From NCBI RefSeq assembly GCF_022605165.1, contig NC_063069.1, positions 2,232,001 through 2,296,000 on the forward strand: a DNA stretch of 64,000 nucleotides, read 5' to 3'. Numbering within the stretch: position 1 is the first letter of the stretch; the number at the start of each line of letters is the position of its first letter. A model generated the notes under the pieces. The model was not told the origin of the DNA and ran no database searches. It saw only the letters and a program-made list of their open reading frames with translations. Positions 47,661 to 59,134 of the stretch are shown in pieces. The DNA is from Purpureocillium takamizusanense. Taxonomy: Eukaryota; Ascomycota; Sordariomycetes; Hypocreales; Ophiocordycipitaceae. The position numbers and the translations under genes were made by a program.

Positions 47661-49177
47661 TTACGGTATTTCGATTACAGTGGTGTCCTGAATCTCGTGC
47701 ACGTTGGTGGGCAAGTCGTGCCCGGGCCTTGGCCATCGATTCGCGGCCTCGAGGTCGCGCATCAAGAGCCGCCAGATCCTGCCCTCCTCTCCCGGCCTGT
47801 CTCTGACGCCTCTCTGGTTCAGCCACAGACAGATGGCTCGCCACTCGCGGTCCACACGCAGCAGCATCCACCACCACCCGAAGCGGCACATGAGCCCGAG
47901 CCAGTACCCGAACAGCCACACGGCGCGCTCGTCCTCGGTCTCGAGCATGTCGCGGAACCGATATTCCATGTCCAGCGCGCCGACAAAGTTGACGTAGAGG
48001 AAGAAGGACTCGTCGTTTGGCTCCAGGTCGTGGACTTCGGCGAGCATGCGCGCGGGCTCGCGCAGGAGGTCGTCTCCCTCCTCGTCGCCGCCTCCGCGTG
48101 GGTCCTCGCGGTCGAGGCCAAGGAACGTCATCCAGTGCGCGGGCACGCGGTCCATGTGCCGATTCTCCCCGTAGAAGGTGCCCTTGTCGTCGTCCGACGC
48201 CGCGTACATCCACGCGAGAATGGTGTCGTCGCGGTAGTGCTCCGTGGCCACGAGCAGCGGCTTGAGCCCCAGCTGCAGCGAGAACCAACTCAGCCGCTCC
48301 GGGTCGTCGGGGCGGAAGAGCCACGTGTCTCGCAGGTGGTCCTCCTCGGCGAAGGAAAAGGTTAGTAGGTTGAGGAACATGCACGCGAGCACCAAGGCGT
48401 CGGCCGTTTGCTGGTCGAGCGCGAGGCTCTGCAGCGCGTCGCGGAAGCTCCGCACGGCAAGCGCCTGCTGGAAGTGCTCGGTGACGCGGCTCAGTCGGCG
48501 GCTTTCGGGGGCCTCGTGGTGGTGGCGCAGGTGAGAGGCCGAGACGGCGAGCACGGCGTCGAGCAGGAAGGGGCGGGCCATGCCCAGGGCCAGGACGGGG
48601 TGCGGGTTCTCGCCGCTGAGGACGAGCCGCAGCTCGGGGTAGAGGCTTTGGAAGTGCTGCATCAGGACGATGCGTGGGATGCCGTGATGGGTCGGCTCCT
48701 GCGACATGTCCAGCCCGGTGACGGCGGGCGAGTTGCTGAGCAGGTCGGTAGAGGGGATCGTGCGGCTGCACAGCATCCTGCACAGCTGCCGGATTTGCGC
48801 CGCCGGCCTCCTGGTGACCTGGAACGACGACGGCGACGACGACGAGAAGGACTCGGAGGAGCTGGCTACCTCGCCGGCGGAGCCGTAGCTGCACCGGGTG
48901 TCGTTGCGCTGACAGCGCGAGCAGCAAGGCCTGACCTCATCACACTGTCGACTCCCCCGTCAATATCTTGTTCCCCGCCAAGATAGGGTGCTTGCGATGG
49001 TCGTCTGTCTACGGTATAGACTGGCTGACTGACCTTGACCCGCTTCCCCTTGCACGCGACACACCCGCCCCTGGACTTGTGATGCGCCTTGCGCTTCTGG
49101 TAACGCCGGGCCACAGCGCTCCCCTGCTGCGGCATGAAGGAGAGGACCCGGAAGTCTGGCTCGGGAACGCCCGCCAT
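47661..49177 (-). CDS. Zn(2)-Cys(6) fungal transcription factor
   Basis: Exons 49177-49034 and 48944-47661 give 475 residues. The binuclear zinc cluster is at residues 39-66: CVACKGKRVK joined across the 89-nt intron to CDEVRPCCSRCQRNDTRC (C-x2-C-x6-C-x6-C-x2-C-x6-C). The intron falls exactly between the fifth residue after the second cysteine pair's basic loop and the third cysteine, a position common in this class. The rest is an alpha-helical middle region of the fungal-specific type (FLLDAVLAVSASHLRHHHEA, HFQQALAVRSFRDALQ, ADALVLACMFLNLLTFSFAE). The start ATG at 49177 gives a basic N-terminal arm directly before the cluster. It is divergent from the secreted carboxylesterase gene, 0.75 kb apart, so the two may share regulation. 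Target genes are unknown. Confidence 0.9.
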
Positions 49178-49930
49178 GGCGGAGGTCGCGACGGGCGGAA
49201 CGATGCTCAATACGGTAAACGCGGCGGAACGTCGTTTGTTAGCAGTACGCAGTAGAGCTTCTGCGCTTTGAGGTCGTTTTGGCTGGCAAGCAGCTGCTCG
49301 GCACTTCGTTGGCAGATCACACACTCTGGCTGCTGCGGCCAAGCGCTGCTGCGAGTCGGCAGTGACCTGTACGGGGCCGAATGAGGAAAACGAGCATGGC
49401 GGCGGGTAGGATGGGATGTGCGGCCCTGGGGTTGCTTTATGAGGTGTCGCGAGTCGGATCAACTGAAGCTCGGGGTGACGAAGCTGACGAGACGGTGGCT
49501 GAGTCGGAAGTCCTCGTTTTCCTCTTTGGGAGGTAGCGCGGATGACTGCCGGCGCCCCACCAGACCTGGGCTGAACCTCTGGCCCCCCCCCCCCCCAAAT
49601 CCCACCCTGACTTTGACTTTGGGTGAGTTGTCTGCCTATGATGGCTTGCCGTACACTTATATGCCCCCCGTCGGGGCCTCTTGCGCGCGAATTCTGAACC
49701 CATGGTGTATTACGATGATATCATTCGGGTGACTACTGCTGCCTGAGCCTCAGACGGGTCACTAGTTACGTCGTCAGCTGGTGATGAATTTGCTCGGCGG
49801 TGCTCGTTTGCCCAGTTTGGGTTGTCGAGCTTCATCATGAATCGGGTTTATAAGCTTGAGGGCATGGCTCACCTTCCGTCGAGTTGGGATGCCTAACCCA
49901 CAGATCCCACGGAGCAAATCGCATTTCATC
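49178..49930. other. divergent promoter between regulator and esterase
   Basis: Shared upstream region of the Zn2Cys6 gene and the carboxylesterase gene. A minus-strand in-frame extension upstream of the regulator (to 49462) exists, but its start lacks family support. A poly-C run lies near 49584-49597. Zinc-cluster CGG-type half-sites are too degenerate to call by eye. Confidence 0.45.
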
Positions 49931-51742
49931 ATGTTGCCCAAAACCTCCTTTGTCTGGCTCACAGCCATAACGGCGGGCGCGCTTTGTAGCCCGGCCACCG
50001 GGTCGAACCAATGTCAGCCCGCTGGCTTGGTCGACCTTGGTTACGCGAAGCACGTCCCGACATATGTCAACACAACTGCCTCGGGCCAACGCGTTGCCAT
50101 TTACAAGAACATACGCTTCGCCCGGGCCCCGACCGACGATCTGCGCTTCCGCGCCCCAGACGCCAATCTCCCCCATGTGGACGGAGTGCAGGACGGCAAG
50201 GTCCCCTGGCAGAGCACCGACTGCATCGCGTCGGCGCCGGCCTTTGCGCCCTTTCCGGCGATTAATGGCACGACCTGGGGCCGCGAGGACTGCTTGTTCC
50301 TCGACGTGTATGTGCCCGAGGGCGTGCGACCGGGGGACAACGTGCCGGTGCTGCACAACTTTCACGGGAGCGCGTACGCGTTTGGGAACAAGGAGATGTT
50401 CATGAACCCCATGGGGCTGTTTGACTTGATGCACAGGCAGAGCCTGGGCAAGTTTATCGTTGTGGGAAACAACTACAGGTCAGTCAGTGAGCGGCGGCCA
50501 AAACATCGTCTCAGCAAGGACGATGTGACGACTCTGGACGATGTGACGACTCTGGGTGAGACTTGCTGCTAACGTGACGGCAGAATGGGCGTCTCTGGCT
50601 TCACGTGGGCCGCAGACGAGGACATGGACGGCAACGTCGGGATGCTCGACTGCCTCGCCGCGGCGGAGTGGACGGCAAAGCACATCCACAAGTTTGGCGG
50701 ACACGGGAAGCGCATCACGGCCATCGGCCAGAGCGCCGGTGCGGGCATCATCTATTACCTGACGGTCCTTAACGGCGGGCAGGGCAAGCCACTGCCCTTC
50801 CAGCAGGCATTCATCTCGTCCCCGGCCGCGCCGCAGCGGCGCAACGTCACGGCGCGGCAGCGCAAGATGTTCAACATGGTCCTCACGGCGGCCAACTGCA
50901 CGAGCCTCGCGTGCCTTCGATCCGTCTCTGAGACGACGATGTTGCGCATCAACGAGCAGCTCATTAGCCACACACCCACAGAGAGCGGCGGCGGCACCCT
51001 TGGGCCTGTCATGGGGTTCGGCCCGGCGCCCGACGGGAAGCTGATCCCGGACATGCCGTCGGTGCTGATCGGGCAGGGGAGGGTGCACGGCGGGCTGTCG
51101 AGGCTCGTCGTCGGGACCATGGCGCGCGAGGGCAAGGAGACGTCGCACGACGACGGCATGCCGGGCTACTTCCCAACCATGGTGCGGCAGCAGATGCCGA
51201 CGGCGAGCAACGCTACGGTGCAGGCCTTGCTGGACCTGTACTACCGCCCGGGCAGCGAGAAGGAGCTGGCGTGGGACTTTACGACCGACGCCGTGTTCGC
51301 ATGCAACGCGTATAACCTGGCCAATGGGCTGCCGGGCAAGACGAGGCGGTACATCATGTCAACGCCGCCGGCCGTCCACGGACAGGACCTCTTGTGTAAG
51401 CATGTCCCCTTGGCAAAACCCCCTCAAAGATCTGGCTCGCAACCTCCTTGTTCTCGTCTCGGTGGCCCATGCTAACAAAAGGAGGAAATTCCCCGAGCAG
51501 ACTATTTCTACGTCGACGAGGAGCAGACGCCGGTCAACGACCCGGAGCTGGTGCTCGCGTTCCAGTCGAAGCTGCTGGCGCTGGTGCGCGGCGAGGACCT
51601 GGCGTGGCCGGCGTACGGCGCGGACAAGCGCATGTACAACGTCACCGAGGAAAGGTTCGAGGCGACGACGATGCCGGCGGAGCTGCGGGCGCGGTGCGAC
51701 CTTGTCAACAAGTTGGTGCTAGACCGGGCCAACGGCGCATGA
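49931..51742 (+). CDS. secreted carboxylesterase type B (alpha/beta hydrolase)
   Basis: Exons 49931-50478, 50584-51395 and 51501-51742 give 533 residues. A signal peptide is clear (MLPKTSFVWLTAITAGALC). Blocks in order: KNIRFARAPT, NGTTWGREDCLFLDVYVPEG, the oxyanion segment LHNFHGSAYAFG, DGNVGMLDCLAAAEW.AKHI, and the nucleophile elbow GQSAGAG (Ser233). The catalytic His sits in VHGQDLLYYFYVDEE (His448), spanning the last splice. The elbow has Gln in place of the commoner Glu (GESAGA). Several N-glycosylation sequons (NTT, NGT, NVT, NCT, NAT) fit secretion. Substrate is unknown. Confidence 0.9.
50519..50554. repeat. 18-nt direct repeat inside intron 1 of the esterase
   Basis: Two exact consecutive copies of GACGATGTGACGACTCTG. 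Confidence 0.9.
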
Positions 51743-54017
51743 AGCACATGTTTTGTAGGACGTAGGACTTTATGTGCCCATGCCCATGGCTTCTCACGTC
51801 GTTGTTTTGCGGACGAGCCTTGCATGGTAGTAAGTTAGCAGTTACTACTTACCGCACGCCAAGGCGCTGGGCTGTATCATGGCAACCAAGGTTCATTGTT
51901 CGACCTGGAACGTTTCAACCCGGCTTGACGAGCGCCGAAGCCAACGGACAGGGGCTTTGCATGCACGCATATGTGCGAGGTAGAATGAATCAACTGTTGC
52001 ATGAAAACTTTCCTTGCCGCGCCGAAGCGGAACGTGATTGTTTAGAAGGAGAACCTCCGAGCTCCTGCCCTTGCATACCTACACATTGCTGGAGAAGCAC
52101 GTGGTCAGACGGTTGTGTGTGATGGGAGCTGCCGTCCGTCTCAGACACGGGAGCAACATAATCATAGCGTTGGTGTGTTGACACTGCCGGCAGCAACAGT
52201 ATGTCCTCATGGGCTAGCCAAGCACCAACGGTTTTCTGCAGGTGAGGGTGGCGGCACGGACACAAGTTTGCAGAAGGGCAATCCTGCTGCAAGACGAGAC
52301 CTCCTTCCCTGTGAAGTACGCATACTGTACGGTATATCGCCTGGAATGATTGACGACCCTTTTCTGCCGGTTGTTGCCGCCCAGCCTCCGAAATCAAACT
52401 CATGCTTCAGGCTGCTCCCATCGCATCCCCTGGGACCTGCCCATCCCCAGTTGTCAATGGGGCCGAAGCGGTGGCATTGGAGGGGGGGCGAATAGTAGTA
52501 CTAAGCGCTGACAACTTAGACGGGCAAGGATGGGGCATGCTGGAAGCGTGGCCCCGTGGAGGCTCTTGGCGGCGGGCGTGATAGGCTCCCGCGCGGCGAT
52601 GCCCAGTGCCGCCCCCTGCAAAGTACGAAGTATAGTACCCATGGTTCATTGAGTCAAGCACTGCCAAGGACGTCGGGTGCTTCTTCGCAGGTGCGCTTCG
52701 GGGCCCCTCGCCCATGCCTGTCTGTCCATGTGCGTGGTTTCGTTGCTCGGTGCCGACGCGGCCAGCAGCAGCTGAACTGAGGCTGAACAGCGCACGACGG
52801 CCAACACGAATTCTTATTTGCCAGGGCTGTGGCGAGTCGAGCACGGACGAGCGCATTGCGGCTGCGTGATCACTTGCCTCCACCACGCCTCGGATATGGT
52901 ACTTCGTAGTCAATGACGAGGAAGATCGAGGGGCATCCTGGTATTGGATCTATGGTCGCTCCTTGATGTGTCTGCTCTGCCAGACCGATTCACAGGCGCA
53001 CACCGACGGCGTGGACTGCCCGGGAAGGCAACATGACGCGCTCGTATCCGATCTGACCTCCATTGCCAGCTCAACGCAACCAATTGCCTGGTCTGCAATA
53101 CCTAAAACAGCACCATGGATGCGACGTGCTCGTGGCAGCAGGAGTAGGCAATTCTACAAACCAGCTAATGGCCTTGGCGATGCTAGCCAAGCCCGCCATG
53201 TCTTGCGCCAACCCGGAACCCTCGCCAACGCACCGGCCCTATTTTCCTTCTGCCTCCCGTCCAGGCCCCCCTCAACTCGCCTTGACGCCTAGACAAACCC
53301 CCCAACACCACGAGGGCATACTATTGCTACCGCGACTAGTACTAGTAGCGGGAGAAGGAGGGGGGAGGACTCGTCATCACTTATTTCCAGTCCCGCCCGG
53401 CTCCCCCCCAGTGAACGCCACGGACACACAGAGACGACCCGACCCGCCCCTATCTTCTGCCTGTGTCTTTTTTTCCCGCTAGGTTTTTGCGAGCCAGCGG
53501 GTGCGCGGGCGCGTGCCATCTCGCCCCAGAAACAATCTTTCCCACCTGCCGGCCCTGGTCCACCGCCGCCACCACCCATCTCATCCTCCCGCCCTCGAGC
53601 AATTGGGCCCGACCACCCGGCGACTCCAGAGGACGGCGGCGTGTTGACTCCTTTTCTTCCATTGCCTGTTTTCCCTCCCTTTCCTCGTCAACAGGTGGCT
53701 GTCGCGGTCTTGTTCGGTTCCGGTGCTTGCATTTCGTCCCTTCTCGACGCTCGTTTCACCATCCCTGCGGTAATTAGCTTGTCGAACCGTCAAAGCTCCA
53801 TCGCATCTGCAGCCGAACTTGCCTGGGACGCCTGCCGCTGCGTTTGCGCCTGCCGTCCGAATTAATTCGCCCCGCGCTCGCGTCGCCTCCACCTCGCCGA
53901 CCTCCCTATACGAGACTGATGATATCGTCGAGATCCCCGGCGCCGCAGCGAATTGACCGAACCCACGGCGCGGGCCGCTTCCTCTTCTGTTAGCATCCGC
54001 ATTATTATGCATGCATC
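51743..54017. other. 2.3 kb intergenic region, nothing coding supported
   Basis: Contains a near-perfect 22-bp palindrome at 53330-53351 and long CT-rich tracts from 53400 onward, probably the leader and 5' UTR of the glycosyltransferase. Frames on both strands lack motifs. Confidence 0.5.
53330..53351. repeat. 22-bp palindrome with one mismatched pair
   Basis: CCGCGACTAGT followed by ACTAGTAGCGG, which is the reverse complement except for one base. Confidence 0.8.
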
Positions 54018-55407
54018 ATGATGTTTGGCGGCTCAGCTCGGTCCACCAGGGGCACCGCCCTCATCGTCGGGGCGGTCATCTTCCTCCTCGTCTTTATCGG
54101 CTTGATATTCAACCACCTCGACTCGTGGGAACTGCCCGTAACGTCCGTCGCAACCACCCGAGACATGAAATGCCCGTTGCGCCGCGCCCCCAGTGGCTGA
54201 CCTTTTGAACCATTGCAGGACCAATACGCCGGGCGACAAGACGAGCCACGGGCTCCCCGACACGCCGCCCGCGCCGCCGCCATCGTCAAAAAACCCGCCG
54301 CCTTTTAGTGAGTCGACGGCCTCGCAGTACGCCGCCGAGCTGCGCAGCTTCTATCTCAAGCACCTGCGCAAGCCCTCGGTCAAGCCCGACGAACCCAAGT
54401 ACAAGCCATGGGGCGCCTTTGACTGGACGCTGCCCGCCGACCCGCGGTGGAAGCAGCGCATGGGCGAGAACCTCTGCATCATCGACCTTGACAACCGCCC
54501 TTTTAAAGAGTCGGGCGAGATTTTTGGGCCGGACACTATGAGTTGGGACGATCCGCCCAAGGTCCACGGCATCTCGCTCGGCATCCTGAACCACTGGCTC
54601 TATGGTACGATGGCGCCCCGCAACCCGACTGCCCCATTACCCCTGAGAGGCTGAAGTAGATGTGCTCACATTCTCTCAGCCAAGATTCATGGCTACAAGT
54701 ACTACTATATCAACATTGGCGAATACCCCGACCGCCGTGCCTCGTGGAAGAAGCCGCCCATCATGGGCAAGATTCTCAAGGAGCATGACGTCTGCATCTA
54801 CATCGACTCGGACGCCATCTTCCACCGTCTCGACCTGCCCATGGAATGGCTACTCAACTACTGGCAGCTTTACCCTGACGGGAACTCGCTCGCTCTGGCC
54901 GTTGACCCCGATACCGACTTCAACAAGGACCGGTTCAACAAGCTCTACGTCAACACGGGCTTCATCATCGCCCAGAACAACCCCACCACGTACAAGATCT
55001 TCGACGCCTGGCAAAAGTGCCCCGATGATGGCGAGCCGTACCCCGAGTGCACCGAATTCCGCCTCAACGAACCGGGAAAGCCCACCGACCAGGGCGGCTT
55101 CGGCACCTTTGTGCGCTACAATTTCACCGAGCACATCCGCGAGCTGCCCTGCACCGAAGCCAACGGCTTCCCCGAGAGCGATTCGGGTTGCAAGGGTCAG
55201 TTTATCCGCCACCTGTGGACCGGCAAGCAAGACCAGATCAAGATCGACGTCGGCGAGCAGCTCCCCGGGCCGTACTTGCAAATGTTCCACGAGCGCTTCA
55301 CCGCCGAGCGCAGCTCCTACTACATAAACGAGCCCGACCTCATGGCCAAGGGACCCAAGGCCTCGGTCAAGAAGCCACCCAAAGACGTGGCAAAGGGTGG
55401 CTCGTGA
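54018..55407 (+). CDS. type II membrane glycosyltransferase with DxD motif
   Basis: Exons 54018-54142, 54219-54604 and 54680-55407 give 412 residues. A signal anchor (ALIVGAVIFLLVFIGLIF, residues 14-31) is followed by a Pro-rich stem and a luminal domain. KYYYINIGEYPDRRASWKK and CIYIDSDAIFHRLDLPMEW follow, with DSD at 213-215 acting as the metal/nucleotide-sugar DxD. NTGFIIAQNN and QGGFGTFVRYNF are typical of GMA12/MNN10-like (GT34) enzymes, but I cannot fix the family with certainty. The first intron is the least sure: a GTCCGT donor at 54143 keeps frame. A GTAACG donor at 54138 with an acceptor further downstream is an alternative that changes only the stem. Confidence 0.8.
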
Positions 55408-55951
55408 AGGGAACAGTTGGCATGATTTATCCGCAAACATAATCTCTCAAACATGATATATGCACACACGATAGCCAACCGGGTTTGGGTACCGGTACGC
55501 CAGGGCATAGATAAGACGCCGGCAGGGATTGACTGGCGCGGCTCACGGCTATCGTTGTGGTGCGCGGCATACTTGGTCTAAAGATTTTGGGTCACAGCCC
55601 TGCATATAATCGGCGTGGGCAGCGCCATGATTGGGTATACATTAATTCCATTGATATGACGTTTCAACTTGGAGCTTGTTCACAGGCTCTTCAAGTGAAA
55701 CGAAAGAACACGTGAATGCGAAATGATATGTTAAAGAGCATGCCCAAACAAGACTCCTGACGCCTGGCTACTACCACTTCCATGAAACCCGAGATGTCGT
55801 TGCGCCCCTGTCATCTGAACTGAACAACTATGTAGCCCCTTTTCATCTCACATCACTTTTCATCCCGAATGCGAGACCTCGCATGTTCCATCCCAGAAAC
55901 GGTCCGGTTGTCCATCAACCACCGCCAGGGGCCCCCGGCCTACCTACCTAC
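55408..55951. other. intergenic, nothing supported
   Basis: 3' regions of two convergent genes. Confidence 0.5.
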
Positions 55952-56524
55952 CTACGGCCCGCGCCTCCCCCGCTGTGGCACGCCACACTCGGCTTTGCTG
56001 CGCTGCGGCATGACATGATCGACATGCGCCAGCCTCAAGTCGATGTGGCCGAGCGGCATCCTGTCCGGGCCGCCGCCGTACGAGACCTGCTGTTCCACGA
56101 CCTGCCACTGCGACGACGCCGACTGTAGCTGCAGTACGCCGTCCCGGCGCGCGGCAGCTGTTGTCCCTCCCCGGCCGATGCCGCGGGTATTGTTCCAAGC
56201 GATGCGGGCGGCGCACGCGCCGCAGGGGCGGTCGGTGTACGTCTCGGAGTCGGACTCGGAGTAGTGGCCGCTGCGGCAGCGGAGGCCGTGGTGGCGGAGG
56301 AGGTGGATGGCGGCGCGGGGGCGGCGTAGGGACGATGGACAGGAGGGGAATGAGGATGATGATGTGGAGGTCGAGGGGGAGGATGAAGAGGTTGAGGATG
56401 AAGAGGTTGAGGAGGATAGCGGAGAGGCAATGTCGCCGTTCCAGCAGGGGACGAGGTTGCGCCGGCGGTTGAAGGTGGTGGAGCAGACGGGGCAGGCGTT
56501 CCAGGAGACAAAGTGGAAGCACAT
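55952..56524 (-). CDS. small Ser/Cys-rich protein, unknown
   Basis: Intronless frame, 191 residues from the ATG at 56524. It begins MCFHFVSWNACPVCSTTFNR and later has DRPCGACAARIAWNN; the CPVC and CGAC pairs could bind zinc, as in several small lineage-specific fungal proteins with conserved Cys pairs. A low-complexity Ser/Thr run (residues ~35-70) separates them, followed by SESDSETYTDRP. The opposite strand carries an acidic frame (56307-56597) caused by the same low-complexity DNA. I prefer the minus strand because of the Cys pairs, but this gene is not certain. Confidence 0.45.
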   Translation of the reverse strand: MCFHFVSWNACPVCSTTFNRRRNLVPCWNGDIASPLSSSTSSSSTSSSSPSTSTSSSSFPSCPSSLRRPRAAIHLLRHHGLRCRSGHYSESDSETYTDRPCGACAARIAWNNTRGIGRGGTTAAARRDGVLQLQSASSQWQVVEQQVSYGGGPDRMPLGHIDLRLAHVDHVMPQRSKAECGVPQRGRRGP

Positions 56525-58006
56525 GCTGGGCTGGGATGTTTTTCTTTGCCTTGCTATGGCCTCGCGTGTGACGTTGTATGCGCAGAAAAGCTGTTGATGG
56601 GAGAGACACACGGATCGTCGAAACTCGGGGGTCCGCCGCTTGTGATATCGTCTCGTATGTGCCTGCTGCAACGAGTTCGCTCTGAGGGAGGAATGTAATC
56701 GGAAGTTGTTGGGTTGGTTCCTTGAGGGGGATCCGCGTAGGGCTGTGCTCATTCAGCTTCAAGTTTGTTGGCTTGAAGGAGGCTTTTCAGCTCCCCTTCC
56801 TCCTTCTCCTCCTATTCCTCCTCCTGCTACTACTATCAAGCAGTTCTGCCAAAGGAGCACAGAGGGAGGTCCTCCGAATGATATGGCGGGGCTGACGATC
56901 GGACCCTTGCTGCAGATGCGCAATGGATAAGTGTAAGTTGTATACGGAATCAAAAGGCAGGGAATTGGGGGCAGAAGCACGAAGTGGAATGGCGAAATGC
57001 GCAGTTAATTGGAGTGAGTTGTAGAGAATGCCGTAGCGTGGTGGCAATTCATGAAATCTGCCAGTGCGTGCGTGCGTGCGTACGGTGAGTATGGATGCTG
57101 GGGCTTCGAAGAAAGTTCAAATCATGACGCCATGAAAGGACGCACGCAACGCGCGGAATGGCGAGAGCGGGCGACGAACGTCCTCACGCCGGCGAGATAG
57201 CTCTAGCCAGCCCGTCAATGGGGAGCATGTAACTAAACTACAAGTGTAATTTTCCCGACCCCCTCGACCGATCGCACTGGCGTCGGACGATGTTCAATTA
57301 CAGGCTTGGCCATTGTGTGTGCGTGTGTGTCCACAGCCGTCAAGCAAGAAACGAAGGCACACACACACTTCCCATCGGGACATTCGGGCCGGCCGTGTAG
57401 CCGTTGGGTTGCGTCACACGCAGCTCTCTTTCTCTCGCTCTGCGCGTGTCTGCCAGGAACTGCGAAGATCCTGGGCAGCCCGGTTTTCTTGCGGGGGCGG
57501 GATGAGGGGCACGGGGAGCGCGGGGGACATGGAGCGCTTGGATAGGGATAGTGCGGAGGTAACCAACGTAGTTAGTACGTGCCACACATATATACGGCAA
57601 GATTGGCACAACCGCGGACGATCTGGATTCGGATTTCTGTATTGACGCCGCCTAGCACCAAGAGGTGGTGCTGTGTGTGAGATGGAGATCATGAGATGCG
57701 GCGACGGGTGCTGTGATTGGCACGGTATGATGGAGATGAGGCCATGTCACGGGCGACTCTTGTATGACTGTGTGCTGCCGATTCTGCCAAGGATGGCAAG
57801 AGGCCTGTCTTGATATTCATCTGGTGCTTGGATCTCCGATGCATCTACCCTTTCAACAAGCGTGTCTATCTGTCCGTGTATCCGCCAACGCCGCGCCCGT
57901 CTATGTACTAACTATGCTGTACTCTAGCTTGGTATCAGACTCACTTCATCGTGCCCATGTTCAACGCCACACATAACAACCTGCCCTCGTAAAGAAAAGG
58001 AGACCA
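56525..58006. other. intergenic, nothing supported
   Basis: Contains a short (GTGC)n run near 57063-57080 and GT/CA-rich stretches near 57320 and 57360. No gene seen. Confidence 0.5.
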
Positions 58007-59134
58007 TCACTCGGCCTCGGGATCCGCCCAGACCACAATGTTGGGCGGCACGTCGTCCATGTCGCGGAAGAAGCGCGCCACCTCGGCGTCGCTGTACCGC
58101 AGGCTAAAGTGCATGAGCACAAACGTGGTGCGCGGCCACCTGCGCACCACGGGCTCGAGGTCGCGCCAGAGCGTGTGCTTGGTGCGCTCCGCCTGCGCCG
58201 CGTGCTCGTCGCGCAGGAAGCTACACTCGGTCACCACCACGGGGATGCCCGCCCGGAGCCAGTCGGGCGCTGCGGCCAGGGTCGCTGCCGTGGTGTCGCC
58301 GAGGAAGGCGAAGATGGGCGCCGTGTGCGGCTCCGTGATGGATGACGGCGACGGTGACGACGGTGACGATGATGGGTCGTGTTCGGCGGAGGGGGACGAT
58401 GATGCAGCCGCCGCCGCCGCCGCCTCCTCGCGCAGCCGCTTGAGCTCCGGGCCCGAGAGCGACGCCAACTCGGGCCGCAGCCGGTGCGTCGTCTGGCTGA
58501 AGACGTAGCCCACGCAGGGGACCGTGTGGTCGCACGCAAACACGCGCGCCGTGATGCCCTTGGCGCGCCGCAGCGGCACCTCGTCGCCGGGCGAGACGCC
58601 GTGCGTGACGTGCGTGCCGAGCCAGGCACGCTCGTCGGCGCTCCGTTCCCGTCTCCCACTGCCGTCGCCGTCGCGCTCATCCTCACCCTCACCATCGCCG
58701 CAGTCACCGTCATCACCATCGCCGTCACCCGTCCGCAGCAGCCCCTCCCGCGCCGCGTCGGCCACGCGCACCAGCCCACCGAGGTTGAGCATCGTGTTGG
58801 CGAGGACAAAGTCGTCAAACGCGGGGGCCATCTCGCGGGGGCAGAAGACGTCGGGCGGGTCGTCGCGCTTGACAAAGGCGGGGGCGAGGAGGGTGTGGTC
58901 GCTGTGGCCGTGGGTGAGGAAGACGTGCTTGGGGCGCAGCTTGTTGACGCAGAGGCCCGCGTCGAGCAGTAGGTTGAGCTGCGGCACGACGAAGCTCGTG
59001 TGCCAGGCGGCGCGCGACCGGCCCGTCAGGACGTACTGGCTGTAGGGCTTGGGGAAGCGCCATTCTAGCACGGGCGAGCGCGGGGACTGCGGGAGGGGCG
59101 TGGCGAAGGAGGGGGAGGAGGCGGCGGATGACAT
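58007..59134 (-). CDS. short tRNase Z-like metallo-beta-lactamase
   Basis: Single exon, 375 residues. The metal-binding motif HGHSDH is at 75-80 (VFLTHGHSDHTL). FACDHTVPCVGYVF, FLGDTT, VVTECSFL and LMHFSLRYS follow in the order seen in short-form (TRZ1-like) RNase Z proteins, which process tRNA 3' ends. Two insertions are unusual: a Gly/Asp/Glu/Arg-rich stretch of ~30 residues near 135-170, and a Ser/Pro-rich stretch of ~40 residues near 240-280. Both read as repeats at DNA level. Whether it is a true tRNase or a divergent hydrolase cannot be decided here. Confidence 0.85.
   Translation of the reverse strand: MSSAASSPSFATPLPQSPRSPVLEWRFPKPYSQYVLTGRSRAAWHTSFVVPQLNLLLDAGLCVNKLRPKHVFLTHGHSDHTLLAPAFVKRDDPPDVFCPREMAPAFDDFVLANTMLNLGGLVRVADAAREGLLRTGDGDGDDGDCGDGEGEDERDGDGSGRRERSADERAWLGTHVTHGVSPGDEVPLRRAKGITARVFACDHTVPCVGYVFSQTTHRLRPELASLSGPELKRLREEAAAAAAASSSPSAEHDPSSSPSSPSPSSITEPHTAPIFAFLGDTTAATLAAAPDWLRAGIPVVVTECSFLRDEHAAQAERTKHTLWRDLEPVVRRWPRTTFVLMHFSLRYSDAEVARFFRDMDDVPPNIVVWADPEAE

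Noticed and set aside
47545..48927. 460-codon minus-strand frame over the regulator
   Set aside because: An Arg/Pro/Ala-rich alternative frame of the Zn2Cys6 gene, typical of high-GC third positions.
56307..56597. Acidic 96-codon plus-strand frame
   Set aside because: The acidic run is the complement of the Ser-rich repeat on the minus strand. The minus-strand frame, with paired cysteines, is more plausible, though not certain.
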